A stretch of 64,000 nt of DNA from CAZFER01 sp964517495 (GTDB taxonomy: Bacteria > Hinthialibacterota > Hinthialibacteria > Hinthialibacterales > Hinthialibacteraceae). This document shows positions 9,356 through 18,586 of the stretch, one piece after another. A program made the translations under genes and the position numbers. The stretch's first letter is position 1; the number at the start of each line of letters is the position of its first letter. The stretch is from contig CAZFER010000004.1 of assembly GCA_964517495.1 (NCBI GenBank), forward strand, positions 1-64,000. Direction: 5' to 3'. The notes under the pieces are model-generated. The model was not told the DNA's origin, did not search any database, and saw only the letters and a list, made by a program, of their open reading frames with translations.

Positions 9356-9487
9356 CATTCCTCCCCCAATGAAATGGGGAGGTTAGGAGGGGGGTAATGA
9401 TTTTATGCTCAACATTTTCTTATCAACCCTCCCCTTGCCCCTCTTCGTCTTGGGAGGGGAATGGTACTTCAATCGACTGACCACTTA
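9356..9487. repeat. Dispersed C/T-rich repeat family C, copy 2
   Basis: The left arm CTCCCCCAATGAAATGGGGAG and GTTAGGAGGGGGGTAA are followed by a spacer and the right arm ATCAACCCTCCCCTTGCCCC with CTTGGGAGGGGAATGG, ending in GACTGACCACTTA. It fills most of the gap between aroQ and the ligase-like gene. Confidence 0.8.
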
Positions 9488-9640
9488 CAACCAAACAAGA
9501 TTTTGAATGTCTCAGGATGATTGCAATTTTGTGCATGTTGTTTATACTACCATGATTAAACGAATCGAGTTAGAGTAGTGTATTGTCAAGTAATTGGAAA
9601 CAACCTTTACCTTTTCAGAGTGAGAATATAGCCGAGAGTT

Positions 9641-12610
9641 ATGGGAACTAATTTAAATCAAAAAAATTCAAACCATTTAACCATGTGGGAACGATGGGCC
9701 TTTTTACTGGGGCGGTTGATCATCATTTTTGCGATGGTTTATATCCCCATCATTTTTTACACCTGGACCTGGCGGCATTTTGCCATTCCCAAAATGGTCT
9801 CTTTCCAATTCCTGGTGCTTATGCTCGGAGCATGCTGGGTGATCCTGGCAACCAAAAAAAGACTGGTGAAAAATGCCATAGCCACCCCCATTTCCATGTT
9901 GGCCATGATGCTGATGGTTTCGGTGCTGTTCGCTGTCAATTTGGCTGAATCGTGGGAACAGGTTCTGTTCTATTTGTCCTGCCTGGTATTTGCCCTGCTG
10001 ATCCCCAAGTTTTTCACTCGCTTAAAGGATTTCGAAGCTATTACCTTCCTTATGGGAATATTGTGTATTTTTGTTGATGTGTATGCCCTGGCCCAACGGT
10101 TTAATTGGATGGGCTTTTTTGAATACTCCTCCCGTATCGGGATCGAAAAATTTGATACCATGAAACCCGTTTCCTTTATGGGGAACGAAAACTACACCGC
10201 GGAATTCTTGAATATCGGTGTTCCCCTATGCTTTTTCATGATCCTATGCCATTGGCGGCGTCCCTCTCAAATGGTATTTTTCACCTTTGTAACCCTCTTG
10301 AATGTCGTGACCCTCTACTATATCGATTGCAACGCGACCTATGTTGGTTTTGTGGGAGCCGCCATCGTGGCGTTGATTCTTTTTATTCGCTATCAGGTTA
10401 TTCCTTTTATCGTCCGCCTTCAATTTTTACAATATACTGAAAAGACATTGGTTCGTTATGCTCGCCATGCTTTGGTGTTAGGTGTTTTAGTGGTTTCCAT
10501 TGGGGCCACATTGATCGCAGTATTACCCAATAAAGTACGTGATAAAATGACCACTATGGTAACCTGGATGGATGTGGATGGTGACCACTATCCCGATGGA
10601 ATCCCTCCTATCATATTCCGCTTGCAGTGTATGGATGCGGCTATACGCACTATTCGCGATGTCCCCTTGTTTGGAATCGGAGCCGGCAATTTCAAAGTGA
10701 TCCATCCTCTTTATGAAAACCAGCTTGAACGCAAAGTCCTGGGTGAAGAAACACTGGCGCGCAAAGTCCATAACGACCATCTCTACCATGCGGTTGAACA
10801 TGGGGTGTTTGGTTTATTTGCCTGGTACTGGGTAGTGGCTGCTACAGCGTTTGTTGGTTTCCTCTCAGTTCGTATCATCCATCGCATATCCCATCGCCAA
10901 CAGGATCGTGGTGATGATTCGCCCCTTGATTCGTATTCACGCGAATTCTTTTTTTACCTGCAATTGGGGCTTTTGAGCGGGATTGTTACGTCTATTATTA
11001 GTTGTGCTTTTGGCCATACCTTTGTTATTCCTTCATCCGCTGTGTCTTATTGGTTGGCCACCGGTTTAACCGTTGCTGCCTTCCAAGTTATCAATCGAGC
11101 TGAAAAAAGGTGTGAACAACCCAACTACGGTACCATTTCCACTCCCTTGCTTTCTCCTCAACGCATCACCTCACTCATTCCTGGTGCCGTCCGAATGGCT
11201 GCTGTGTTTCTAATCATTTTGTTTTTTGGTGTATTCAATCTCCTCCAATTTATGGGGGAAACATACATGAAATATGGCATGAGCATGAAAGACCGGCAAA
11301 TGCCTCTCTACAACGAAATGTTCCATCACTTTGAAGATGCCCGGGCTATTTACCCCTATCAAATGGAACTGTTCTATATTCTTGGACGATATTACATCGA
11401 TGCGGTTATGGATATCGATAACGCTTCCCGTTCTCCCCAAGGTTCAGCCTATTTAAATCAAGTGGGATTGGAACCACAAAACCGGATGAAATACATTGAG
11501 GAGGGGATTGTCACCCTGCAAACCGATATTTATATGAATCCCAATTATAAATGGGCACATAACAACCTTGGTGTCTTGTATGACCGCCTGAGTGGAACAT
11601 TGAAAGGGGATTATCATTCCAAAGCCGCCTATGGAAGAGTGCTGAACATTGATAACGAGCAAATTTACGCTCATTACAACCTCGGCTTGGGAGCATGGAA
11701 CAAAGGCGACTATGAAACCGCCATCGAACGCCTCGAAATGGCCTTGGTGGTTGATCCCGGCAAAACAGAAATTTATCGTTATCTCGCCAATTGCTTCGCT
11801 GCCGTCAATGATTTCGAAAGCGCTATTATTGCTGCAGATAAGTATTTGGGTTACAGTATCCGTGATGCAATCAAGCAAACCGTTACAGCACAAAATGTTC
11901 CTTTAAATAATTACTCTGATACATTGGATTCTCTTGAAAAAGGCAATATCGCGCAAGGGCTAACTCAAGCCCAGCGTAAAATTGATTTTAAAAACGATGA
12001 CTTGCGCCGCTTGTATTTATACATTGCCAATAGCCTTACATTGGATAAAGATAAAAACCAGCAAATGGCGTATGAAACCTTGCAAAAGGCTGAACAAGTC
12101 TATCCCATATTGGAACCCGGCCAACATCAGGAATTACTTAAATACGGCCAAATATACTATGCCTGTGGCTATCCCGAAAAAACCGCTGAGAAATATGAAG
12201 AATACTTGAGAATCGAACCAAACGATTTGGAAATCCGAACCCGGCTGACCAACCTTTACACGAATATGCAGGAATACAGCAAAGCACTAAGAACGTTTAG
12301 CAAAGTGTACGAAATGCGGCCCAACGAATGGACCAACAATGTCAGCATGGCAAATTTATTGGCAGCCAATCAAGCCAACTGGAATGAGATTTACAGATAC
12401 ATTCAACGTGCCGTTCAATTGGGTGGAGACGATGCTCGTAAATTTATCGCGACGGAAGGACCAGCCAATATGCTAGATAAGTTTATTGCGAAAGATGAAC
12501 GGTTACAAAAACTTGTCGGACCCAAGTTTTGGAAACCGTCCGATGATGCCCAAAAAGCCACTCAATCGATTCAACCATCCACTCAACGGGTTAATCCGGC
12601 GAGTGATTAG
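9641..12610 (+). CDS. O-antigen ligase/polymerase-family membrane protein with long TPR domain
   Basis: The 989-residue protein has about eleven transmembrane segments over residues 20-550 and a soluble TPR array over roughly 560-960. The Wzy_C hallmark is seen in the large periplasmic loop: RDVPLFGIGAGNFKVIHP followed by KVHNDHLYHAVEHGVFGLF, where the Gly-x-Gly-Asn and His-Asn-Asp-His set is typical. Such proteins join or polymerise undecaprenyl-linked glycans at the periplasmic face. TPRs such as GVLYDRLSGTLKGDYHSKAA and YNLGLGAWNKGDYETAIERL suggest partner binding. The start follows GAGAGTT and is the first ATG of the frame. The GT4 gene follows 43 bases downstream, so the two probably form an operon. 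Confidence 0.85.
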   Translation: MGTNLNQKNSNHLTMWERWAFLLGRLIIIFAMVYIPIIFYTWTWRHFAIPKMVSFQFLVLMLGACWVILATKKRLVKNAIATPISMLAMMLMVSVLFAVNLAESWEQVLFYLSCLVFALLIPKFFTRLKDFEAITFLMGILCIFVDVYALAQRFNWMGFFEYSSRIGIEKFDTMKPVSFMGNENYTAEFLNIGVPLCFFMILCHWRRPSQMVFFTFVTLLNVVTLYYIDCNATYVGFVGAAIVALILFIRYQVIPFIVRLQFLQYTEKTLVRYARHALVLGVLVVSIGATLIAVLPNKVRDKMTTMVTWMDVDGDHYPDGIPPIIFRLQCMDAAIRTIRDVPLFGIGAGNFKVIHPLYENQLERKVLGEETLARKVHNDHLYHAVEHGVFGLFAWYWVVAATAFVGFLSVRIIHRISHRQQDRGDDSPLDSYSREFFFYLQLGLLSGIVTSIISCAFGHTFVIPSSAVSYWLATGLTVAAFQVINRAEKRCEQPNYGTISTPLLSPQRITSLIPGAVRMAAVFLIILFFGVFNLLQFMGETYMKYGMSMKDRQMPLYNEMFHHFEDARAIYPYQMELFYILGRYYIDAVMDIDNASRSPQGSAYLNQVGLEPQNRMKYIEEGIVTLQTDIYMNPNYKWAHNNLGVLYDRLSGTLKGDYHSKAAYGRVLNIDNEQIYAHYNLGLGAWNKGDYETAIERLEMALVVDPGKTEIYRYLANCFAAVNDFESAIIAADKYLGYSIRDAIKQTVTAQNVPLNNYSDTLDSLEKGNIAQGLTQAQRKIDFKNDDLRRLYLYIANSLTLDKDKNQQMAYETLQKAEQVYPILEPGQHQELLKYGQIYYACGYPEKTAEKYEEYLRIEPNDLEIRTRLTNLYTNMQEYSKALRTFSKVYEMRPNEWTNNVSMANLLAANQANWNEIYRYIQRAVQLGGDDARKFIATEGPANMLDKFIAKDERLQKLVGPKFWKPSDDAQKATQSIQPSTQRVNPASD

Positions 12611-12653
12611 GTCGGCTATCACCTGTTATCCGAATTACGACTGATTTGTCTTC

Positions 12654-13787
12654 ATGATGCGTATTTTGTTTATTGGTCATAATGGTTATGGTTACCCGCA
12701 TACACGGGTGCGGTGCTATCATTTCGCCAAAATTTTATCCACCATGCCCGGCGTCGAAACCGGTGTTCTCTCCTTTCGTGATGACCTGGCACCCCACAAG
12801 AGCGAAGCCGCCATGTATGAAAATCTCCGCGATCGCGAAAAGATGCTCCTTACTTTAAAAGCAATCAAATGGCTTTTTAAAGAACGCGGGACGGTTTTGT
12901 ATATCCAAAAAGCCCATTTTCATTCCGCCGCCCCCTTCTTCTTGCATCGGCTTGGTTTTTTCCCCGATTATATTTTCGATTATGATGATTACGATATTCC
13001 CTTGTCAAACTTCTTTTTCCGGGGGATATGGAATCGTATCTTTTTCGGAACCAACCGCTGGGATGAAATCACCTACCGCCTTGCCCGCCGGGCTAGGGGA
13101 TGTGTGGCAGCCAGCCATGCCTTGCAGGATTTACTCAGCCGCGAAAACCAGCATGTAGCCTACATCCCTACCGGTGTGGATGATACGCTGTTTAGCCCTA
13201 AACCTCAAACCAATGAAACAAAACCATTAACCCTTTTATGGAACGGCTTGGTGTGGGGGCCACCTATCGTCAACAATGTGGTGCTGATTCTTCGTGCTCT
13301 TCACCATATCGTTACCAGAATGCCCCCGTTTCGTTTGCAAATTGTCGGGGGTGGAGCCTCATGGGCGGAATTGAAAGAAACGGTTGCTTCATCATTTCCA
13401 GATATTCCGGTTGAGTGGCAAGAGTGGATTGAACCAACTCGCATGCCGGATGTGCTTCGAAACGCTGATATAGGTTTACTTCCCACCGCTGGTGATGATT
13501 TATGGCTGCAATCCAAAAGCCCCACGAAATTGTTTGAATATATGGCGTCCGGTCTGGCGGTTGTTGCATCGGCTGTGGGTGAAGCCAACCATGTCATAAA
13601 CCATCTAAAAAGCGGTATGCTGGCACGGGATGAATATGAATTGGGAGAATGCATCCTGCGCCTGGCTCAAAACAAAGAGTTAAGAGACACGGTAGGTAAA
13701 AATGCACGCCAAACCGTACAGGATAATTTTTCTCTCCCCATCCTGGGGGAAAATTTGTATCTTTTTCTAAAAAATCTATTAAAATAG
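12654..13787 (+). CDS. Glycosyltransferase family 4-like (GT-B)
   Basis: The 377-residue protein has the two Rossmann-like domains of GT-B enzymes. The N-terminal domain opens MRILFIGHNGYGYPHTRVRC. The C-terminal nucleotide-sugar domain has LQIVGGG and the segment PTKLFEYMASGLAVVASAVG, the E-x7-E-like region that contacts the donor in GT4. It would transfer a sugar to a lipid-linked or nascent polysaccharide on the cytoplasmic side. Two adjacent ATGs (12654 and 12657) are both possible and neither has a good ribosome binding site, in keeping with reading-through from the ligase-like gene just upstream. Donor and acceptor are unknown. Confidence 0.88.
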   Translation: MMRILFIGHNGYGYPHTRVRCYHFAKILSTMPGVETGVLSFRDDLAPHKSEAAMYENLRDREKMLLTLKAIKWLFKERGTVLYIQKAHFHSAAPFFLHRLGFFPDYIFDYDDYDIPLSNFFFRGIWNRIFFGTNRWDEITYRLARRARGCVAASHALQDLLSRENQHVAYIPTGVDDTLFSPKPQTNETKPLTLLWNGLVWGPPIVNNVVLILRALHHIVTRMPPFRLQIVGGGASWAELKETVASSFPDIPVEWQEWIEPTRMPDVLRNADIGLLPTAGDDLWLQSKSPTKLFEYMASGLAVVASAVGEANHVINHLKSGMLARDEYELGECILRLAQNKELRDTVGKNARQTVQDNFSLPILGENLYLFLKNLLK

Positions 13788-13814
13788 CTGTTAAATATAT
13801 ATAAACTGAAATCG

Positions 13815-13900
13815 TGGATGGGTCACGTTTTTCGACCCATCAATACACTTCTGTTGTAACAGGAAGAAAACTCGATGGGTTAAACAACTCAACCCATCCT
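13815..13900. repeat. Dispersed palindromic repeat, family A copy 2
   Basis: GGATGGGTCACGTTTTTCGA opens the element, CTCGATGGGTTAAACAACTC lies near the end, and AACCCATCCT closes it. The outer GGATGGGT/ACCCATCC arms pair. Confidence 0.85.
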
Positions 13901-13915
13901 GCATGCTATTCATGA

Positions 13916-13945
13916 TGGGAGGGCGACGCTCCCGCGGAGCCGTTT
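13916..13945. repeat. Dispersed repeat family D, copy 1
   Basis: The motif TGGGAGGGCGACGCTCCCGC followed by GGAGCCG recurs at 22853 (inverted) and 41841. The GGGAG(C/G) blocks give a short hairpin. It lies just ahead of the ribosome binding site of the next gene. Confidence 0.8.
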
Positions 13946-13979
13946 TCACTGAGTAACCTCGGAAGGAGGCAAATCAAAT

Positions 13980-15971
13980 ATGATAACCCGCAATCACCTG
14001 AAGCAACCACTAATGTGGGGAGTTATGCTGCTTATTTTCGCTATATTGTCAGGATGTAATACGACGCCTGAAAGAGATTATAAATCCCCTATCGAAGTCC
14101 CCATCCAACCACTAAAGCCTGAGCCTTTGGAGCCAATCTCAACCAGCCAGCAAGAGCCGGTTTCCGCCACAAACACGGTTGAAGAACCCACACGACCGAT
14201 TGAACCACCCAAACCTCAAAATAGCCTGGCTTACGGGTGGATTTTAACCGCCGCTGACCGTGATTCGACCCTCTCCCTTTTGTCTCAGATTAATGAAGCG
14301 GGTGTAACCCATGTCGAAATTGGGGGAGATGTCTATAATGCCATAGACGACTTGATTTTTGACAGCCGCAAACGGGATTACGTGGTGGCTGTAGCCCAAC
14401 AATTGGAATCGCAAGACATTGATACCTATTTGTGGGGACGAGAACTTTCTGTTGACAATAAACCATTCCGCTTTCTTGAAACGGATCCCATTATCAAAGC
14501 ACGGCAAGCGGCCTATCGCATGGTGTTGAACAACATGCCGGAAATCGATGGGATTGTACTCACATTTGAAGATGCACGCCTTGCTCCCTGGAATGTTCAA
14601 ACCCCTGTCGATGAACAAACTGTATCCACACCGCAGCGGATACGATTCCTTATTAAGGCAATCAAATCTGTTGTGGTGGATGAATTGGACAAACGCCTTA
14701 TTGTGCGATTGAAAACCCCTTCACCTGAGCATGAGCGTTGGTTTGTGCAAGCCTTATTTGATTTTAATCCGGATGATATTACTCTGATTATTCCATCCCG
14801 TAATATCCAGTTACCTGACAATATCTCCAACCATGTTTGGCTTGAAACGGATATGGCTTCATTAGCCGCCGGTTTCACCCTGGATGAACTTAATAAGCTT
14901 CAGAATGCGCAAAAGAGCAATATAAATGGCATAACTGTTAAAGTCCAATCTCAGCAAGGCCGGATTGTTGAAACACCCAGTGATTTACACCTGTTTCTTG
15001 TCTCCTCTTATATCAATGACAGAGAAGAGGATATGGAAACATTATGGATTGAATGGATGAATCAGCGATACAACTGGCTGCCGAGTTCAAGAGAGGGATC
15101 AGCTTTACTCAGTATATTTGAGACTGCCCGCTATTGTGATCAACACATGGCTGTTGTCAAAGATTATTGCCGATTCTCGTTTGATGGTCCTGTACCTTCG
15201 GAAGGAAGTTTGAGTGAATTGCCGTTTGAAACATTAACTGAGGATGAAACTCAATTTGAGTGGGTTGAAAAAGAACTGCTGAAACCGACCCGTCAGACCT
15301 TAAAAGACATTTCCCAGGAAACGTATCAAATCAAACAAAAGATAGTTGATGCGCAATCTGAATTGGATAAATTGAAAAACCGTTTGCTCCCCAAAGACTA
15401 TCAGGAAATCATGCTTCAACTCAAACAACAAGAAAATCTTATCGATCTTTTCTCTTATGGAAAACAAGCCTATTGGGGTTATTTGCTTTGGAAACGGAAT
15501 TGGGATGAACAGGAAGCGCTCCATGTGGAAGCCAATTTACAACGCATGGAAGCATTTGCAGAAGAAATGGAACAGGGTAATTCGCTGCCGGGTTCGGTCA
15601 ATGCCACTCAGCTGCGTTCGTTTACCTCCCGTATTCGTGAACATTATCCCCGGTTGCTTTTTGGTTGGCGTCATCGGGATTGGAACCAATTACAAGACAT
15701 TCAAATTAAGCAGACCGGTCCAGATTCAGTCGAAATAACCTGGAGAAGCGAAGAGCCGTCCACCTCCAGAATTTTTGTGGCAGATCAATTACCCATCTTT
15801 CAGCTCACTATGCCCGCTTCGGAATATCCGGAAACCGCTCACCGTTGCGTTGTGCAAGGCCTCCAAGCCGGCCAGCCGTATCACTTTAGGGCACAATGCA
15901 CTTCCAGTGATGGTGATGTAATTAACTCGGGAAGTGTTCAATTCCAACTCGAAGGCACTCCAACAATTTAA
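13980..15971 (+). CDS. Large lipoprotein with TIM-barrel-like middle and C-terminal FN3 domain
   Basis: AAGGAGG at 13963-13969 supports ATG 13980. The 663-residue protein has a signal peptide with a clean lipobox (ILSGC, Cys near residue 26), then a Pro/Glu-rich linker (residues 40-80). The middle (about 85-400) has alternating helices and strands such as GVTHVEIGGDVYN and DGIVLTFEDARLAPW that look like a TIM barrel of the glycoside-hydrolase kind, but I cannot name a family or catalytic pair. A coiled-coil-like stretch lies at about 440-520. Residues about 580-660 form a fibronectin type III domain (SVEITWRSEEPSTSRIFV, GLQAGQPYHFRAQ). It is probably a surface or periplasmic carbohydrate-related lipoprotein. 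Confidence 0.75.
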   Translation: MITRNHLKQPLMWGVMLLIFAILSGCNTTPERDYKSPIEVPIQPLKPEPLEPISTSQQEPVSATNTVEEPTRPIEPPKPQNSLAYGWILTAADRDSTLSLLSQINEAGVTHVEIGGDVYNAIDDLIFDSRKRDYVVAVAQQLESQDIDTYLWGRELSVDNKPFRFLETDPIIKARQAAYRMVLNNMPEIDGIVLTFEDARLAPWNVQTPVDEQTVSTPQRIRFLIKAIKSVVVDELDKRLIVRLKTPSPEHERWFVQALFDFNPDDITLIIPSRNIQLPDNISNHVWLETDMASLAAGFTLDELNKLQNAQKSNINGITVKVQSQQGRIVETPSDLHLFLVSSYINDREEDMETLWIEWMNQRYNWLPSSREGSALLSIFETARYCDQHMAVVKDYCRFSFDGPVPSEGSLSELPFETLTEDETQFEWVEKELLKPTRQTLKDISQETYQIKQKIVDAQSELDKLKNRLLPKDYQEIMLQLKQQENLIDLFSYGKQAYWGYLLWKRNWDEQEALHVEANLQRMEAFAEEMEQGNSLPGSVNATQLRSFTSRIREHYPRLLFGWRHRDWNQLQDIQIKQTGPDSVEITWRSEEPSTSRIFVADQLPIFQLTMPASEYPETAHRCVVQGLQAGQPYHFRAQCTSSDGDVINSGSVQFQLEGTPTI

Positions 15972-15979
15972 TTTGACAT

Positions 15980-16006
15980 AAAAAAGGGCAGACAAAACGT
16001 CTGCCC
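15980..16006 (-). terminator. Rho-independent terminator of the pseudopilin gene
   Basis: GGGCAGAC (15986-15993) and GTCTGCCC (15999-16006) form an 8-bp perfect stem. On the minus strand it is followed by a six-base U run (15980-15985). It lies 74 bases past the pseudopilin stop and just after the convergent lipoprotein gene, for which the U run is missing. Confidence 0.85.
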
Positions 16007-16079
16007 TCCTCAAAACTTTCCTGCTCAGTTTGAGTTGATATTACTGATATTAATCTATTAGAAACGTCGTAACTGTCTG

Positions 16080-16757
16080 TTACTGTCCAATAATACCTCC
16101 GCTGGTCAAGACGATATCGCCTTTGCTAACCAAACCGTTTGAAGCATTATAAGGGAATCCACGGGTTGAAGCAGCACCGCTTCCACCCAATCCTGCCTGA
16201 CCATCCGGGCCAAGACCGATCAATGCCCATTCTCCCTTTTTAAGGGGACGGATATTGAATTGTTCCGCCAACGGCATTTCCAAACATTGAATATTCATAT
16301 TGTTGCTGTTGCTGGTTGTACCAGGCACATTTGGATCCCAATCTGCATAGATATACGTATCAAACGGGCTGCCAAATCCAAGAGAACTTTCGTCAGCATG
16401 GTCTGCCATGAACGGGTCTTTTGGGATTGACGACATGTAAGAAATTGGACTGGTTAAAACCGCAAGATAATGAGAAGTCTTGCGATTTGACTCGGGGAAA
16501 TCACCCACACCGTTAAATACATCTTTTAAGATCTGACGGCCTTCAGTGGTGTCATCATCCCACCCATCAATGGGTAGATGGTTGGTATCCACCTGGCACA
16601 TTTGAATGGCCGTTCCCAATGATTTCATATCCGACCAGCAACGTGACACTTTCGCGCGGATTTGGGCATTCAAAAAGTTGGGCACAGCAATGGCGGCCAA
16701 TATCCCGATGATTGCTACAACGATCAACAACTCGATTAACGTGAAACCTTTTTTCAT
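16080..16757 (-). CDS. Type II secretion/type IV pilus pseudopilin
   Basis: The 225-residue protein starts MKKGFTLIELLIVVAIIGIL, a class III signal: prepilin peptidase would cut after the Gly, leaving N-methyl-Phe, with Glu at +5. After the long N-terminal helix comes the globular head with a calcium-loop-like and Gly-rich ending (GLGPDGQAGLGG). It is a major or minor pseudopilin that packs into an envelope-spanning filament. GGGGAG precedes the ATG, and a promoter (16831-16858) and terminator (15980-16006) frame a single-gene unit. No secretion ATPase, platform protein or prepilin peptidase is in the window. The head domain resembles the C-terminus of the fusion protein at 53368-55080. Confidence 0.93.
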   Translation of the reverse strand: MKKGFTLIELLIVVAIIGILAAIAVPNFLNAQIRAKVSRCWSDMKSLGTAIQMCQVDTNHLPIDGWDDDTTEGRQILKDVFNGVGDFPESNRKTSHYLAVLTSPISYMSSIPKDPFMADHADESSLGFGSPFDTYIYADWDPNVPGTTSNSNNMNIQCLEMPLAEQFNIRPLKKGEWALIGLGPDGQAGLGGSGAASTRGFPYNASNGLVSKGDIVLTSGGIIGQ

Positions 16758-16830
16758 GTCTACTCCCCAATCTAAACTTTAAACTGTTATGCCTCTCCTT
16801 TTTTAAGGAAAGTTGTATTAATTTGGATAT

Positions 16831-16858
16831 ATTCTCATATTAGTTTAATCCCTGTCAA
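16831..16858 (-). promoter_or_regulatory. Candidate sigma-70 promoter of the pseudopilin gene
   Basis: On the minus strand a perfect TTGACA (16853-16858) is followed after 16 bases by GAGAAT (16831-16836), a 4/6 match to the -10 box. The start codon is about 70 bases downstream. Confidence 0.45.
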
Positions 16859-17034
16859 GTTATATATATGAAATTCAATCGCAATTTCCATGATATTTGC
16901 TCGGGGATGATAACTGTCCGTAGCTATAAGTTGGTGTAAATTGAATCGTATTTGTTATAAAGTTATTCTTCATTTGCTATTCACCAGGAAATGATTATAA
17001 TTACATACACAATAATCTTGCTTCGGATTAGGAT

Positions 17035-17259
17035 ATGAAGCGAACGCTCAGAAAAAGTTCAAAAAAAAGTAAGCAGTCAAAACGAAAGCGGGTGATGTGT
17101 TTGAATTGCAAGCATTATTACATCACCTGGGATCAGCGCTTTCCCCACGGCTGCCGTGCTATGGGATTTAAATCCCATGTACCTCCCTATTTAACGGTCT
17201 TTCAAAGTTCAGGGATGCCCTGCCAATTATTTGAAGAAAAAGAGGATAAATCAAAATAA
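17035..17259 (+). CDS. Small conserved Cys-rich protein, possible zinc ribbon
   Basis: The 74-residue protein has a very basic N-terminus (residues 1-20, Lys/Arg/Ser) and a compact core with C-x2-C (CLNCKHYYITW), a third Cys in FPHGCRAMGFKS and a fourth in SSGMPCQLFE. Four spaced Cys suggest one metal site. I recall small proteins with the CKHYYITWD...GCRAMGFKS pattern in many proteobacterial and other genomes, often with misleading names, so I assign no function. An in-frame ATG at 17095, just before the first Cys, is an alternative start. The AGGA before ATG 17035 is rather close. Confidence 0.7.
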   Translation: MKRTLRKSSKKSKQSKRKRVMCLNCKHYYITWDQRFPHGCRAMGFKSHVPPYLTVFQSSGMPCQLFEEKEDKSK

Positions 17260-17268
17260 TTCAAGCAT

Positions 17269-18252
17269 TTACTTTAGGTGTTTTTCAAAGAATTGCATAA
17301 GAGTGGGCAGATGAATCTCATGGCCACCCGGGTGCACATCCAGAACTGCATGGTCTGGTTTTCCTAAATCCTGATAAATCAACTTGATATCTTTCATTGC
17401 CTTTTTTGCGATGGGGACATAGAAATTCTTGGGGCCTTCTTTTAAGCCGTTCTGGCACATTAAGGGACGGGGGGCGATTAAAGAATAGATATCGGCATAA
17501 TCCACAAGTTCGCGTAAGCCATTGAATTTCCAGCACATACAATGATTCTGTTCCATTTGGTCCATGACCGTCAAGAATCCTGAACTGACTACGGCTGATA
17601 CTCGTGTGTCCATGGCGCCCAGCCACATGGTCATCTCACCGCCTAGTGATAAGCCTGCGCAACCAATGCGCTTCGGATCAATATCGTCTCGTTCAATCAG
17701 GAAATCGACACAGCGCATCAAATCCCATAGGCGTTCACCCATCAAGATACGTCCCTCTTCATATACTTTGTGTTGGCCAACATCAGCGGCGATGGTCACA
17801 TACCCTTGTTCAGCCAGATGGGAAGCAAAGCCTTTGTAAATCGAGCCTTTATCATAAACACTATACCGAGTTCCACCATGTCCATGAACGCAAACCACCG
17901 CTGGAAACGGAGGCTTTCCATCATTTGGTACAGTTAAAATAATGTTAAACCGCCTGGCTGGGGTGGAGTTGATTTCATACTCATAATGCACGTATGAAGG
18001 CTGCTCGGATTTCTTGAGTAACTTCGGATTCAGTGGGATATCAGATTGTGTTTTTATGAGATCATCCAGTTTTAGAATCTCAAAAAGTGCTTTGCGTACT
18101 TTGGTTTGCCATTCTTTCGCTTTGTCAGATGAGCCAGTGGTATATTTCATCCGGCGCAGTTCAGACTCTGCATAACAAACCTTGAAAGCAAATATGAAGG
18201 CAATCGTCAAACATAACGTGAAAATATGGTACTTTCTGCTTAACTGATTCAT
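17269..18252 (-). CDS. Secreted alpha/beta hydrolase, acetyl-xylan-esterase/dienelactone-hydrolase-like
   Basis: ATG 18252 with AGAGG upstream is preferred to the ATG at 18297, which would add 15 residues ahead of the signal peptide and lies in a repeat. The 327-residue protein has a signal peptide ending near VCYA. The hydrolase fold shows VCVHGHGGTRYS (oxyanion loop), the nucleophile elbow GLSLGG (Ser), a probable Asp in VDYAD or IYSLIAPRPL region and the catalytic His in VHPGGHEIHLP at the C-terminus. Such enzymes remove acyl groups from polysaccharides or small esters. The neighbourhood of exported carbohydrate-related genes fits a deacylase, but the substrate is unknown. Confidence 0.85.
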   Translation of the reverse strand: MNQLSRKYHIFTLCLTIAFIFAFKVCYAESELRRMKYTTGSSDKAKEWQTKVRKALFEILKLDDLIKTQSDIPLNPKLLKKSEQPSYVHYEYEINSTPARRFNIILTVPNDGKPPFPAVVCVHGHGGTRYSVYDKGSIYKGFASHLAEQGYVTIAADVGQHKVYEEGRILMGERLWDLMRCVDFLIERDDIDPKRIGCAGLSLGGEMTMWLGAMDTRVSAVVSSGFLTVMDQMEQNHCMCWKFNGLRELVDYADIYSLIAPRPLMCQNGLKEGPKNFYVPIAKKAMKDIKLIYQDLGKPDHAVLDVHPGGHEIHLPTLMQFFEKHLK

Positions 18253-18287
18253 TTTCAACCTCTTTATCTTTTGGTGGGTGTAATATA

Positions 18288-18312
18288 GGGTGAACACGCA
18301 GGTTCGCCCTTA
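18288..18312. repeat. Dispersed palindromic repeat family E, copy 1
   Basis: AGGGTGAACACGCAGGTTCG followed by CCCTT is an inverted repeat with arms GGGYGAAC and GTTCGCCC. The same motif occurs at 40473 and 53217. Confidence 0.8.
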
Positions 18313-18322
18313 AAATCCGTAG

Positions 18323-18413
18323 CTGGGTTGAGCTATTGTGTTAACCCAGCAAGGGTATCTTGTCTACTTAAAGTACATCGATGGGTCGATAAACGTGACC
18401 CATCCTACGAATT
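18323..18413. repeat. Dispersed palindromic repeat, family A copy 3
   Basis: It contains GCTGGGTTGAGCTATTGTGT, ATCGATGGGTCGATAAACGT and GACCCATCCTACGAATTC. The last block is nearly identical to the end of the 22927 copy. Confidence 0.8.
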
Positions 18414-18586
18414 CAGTAACTCCATTTTATTGGATGCTGATCATATCATCCTATTGAATTTTGAATGAGAACGCAAGCATGTTAATAGGATCGAAGGTAT
18501 ATGTTGTGCATGAATTGACTGAAATACGGGTTTGATGTGAAATAGCCGAAGAATTTATACCATAATCTTAAATAGGAGCACTGGGA

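Noticed and set aside
11453..11893. 146-codon minus-strand frame inside the ligase-like gene
   Set aside because: It is antisense to the TPR region of a well-supported gene and its composition follows from the repeats on the other strand.
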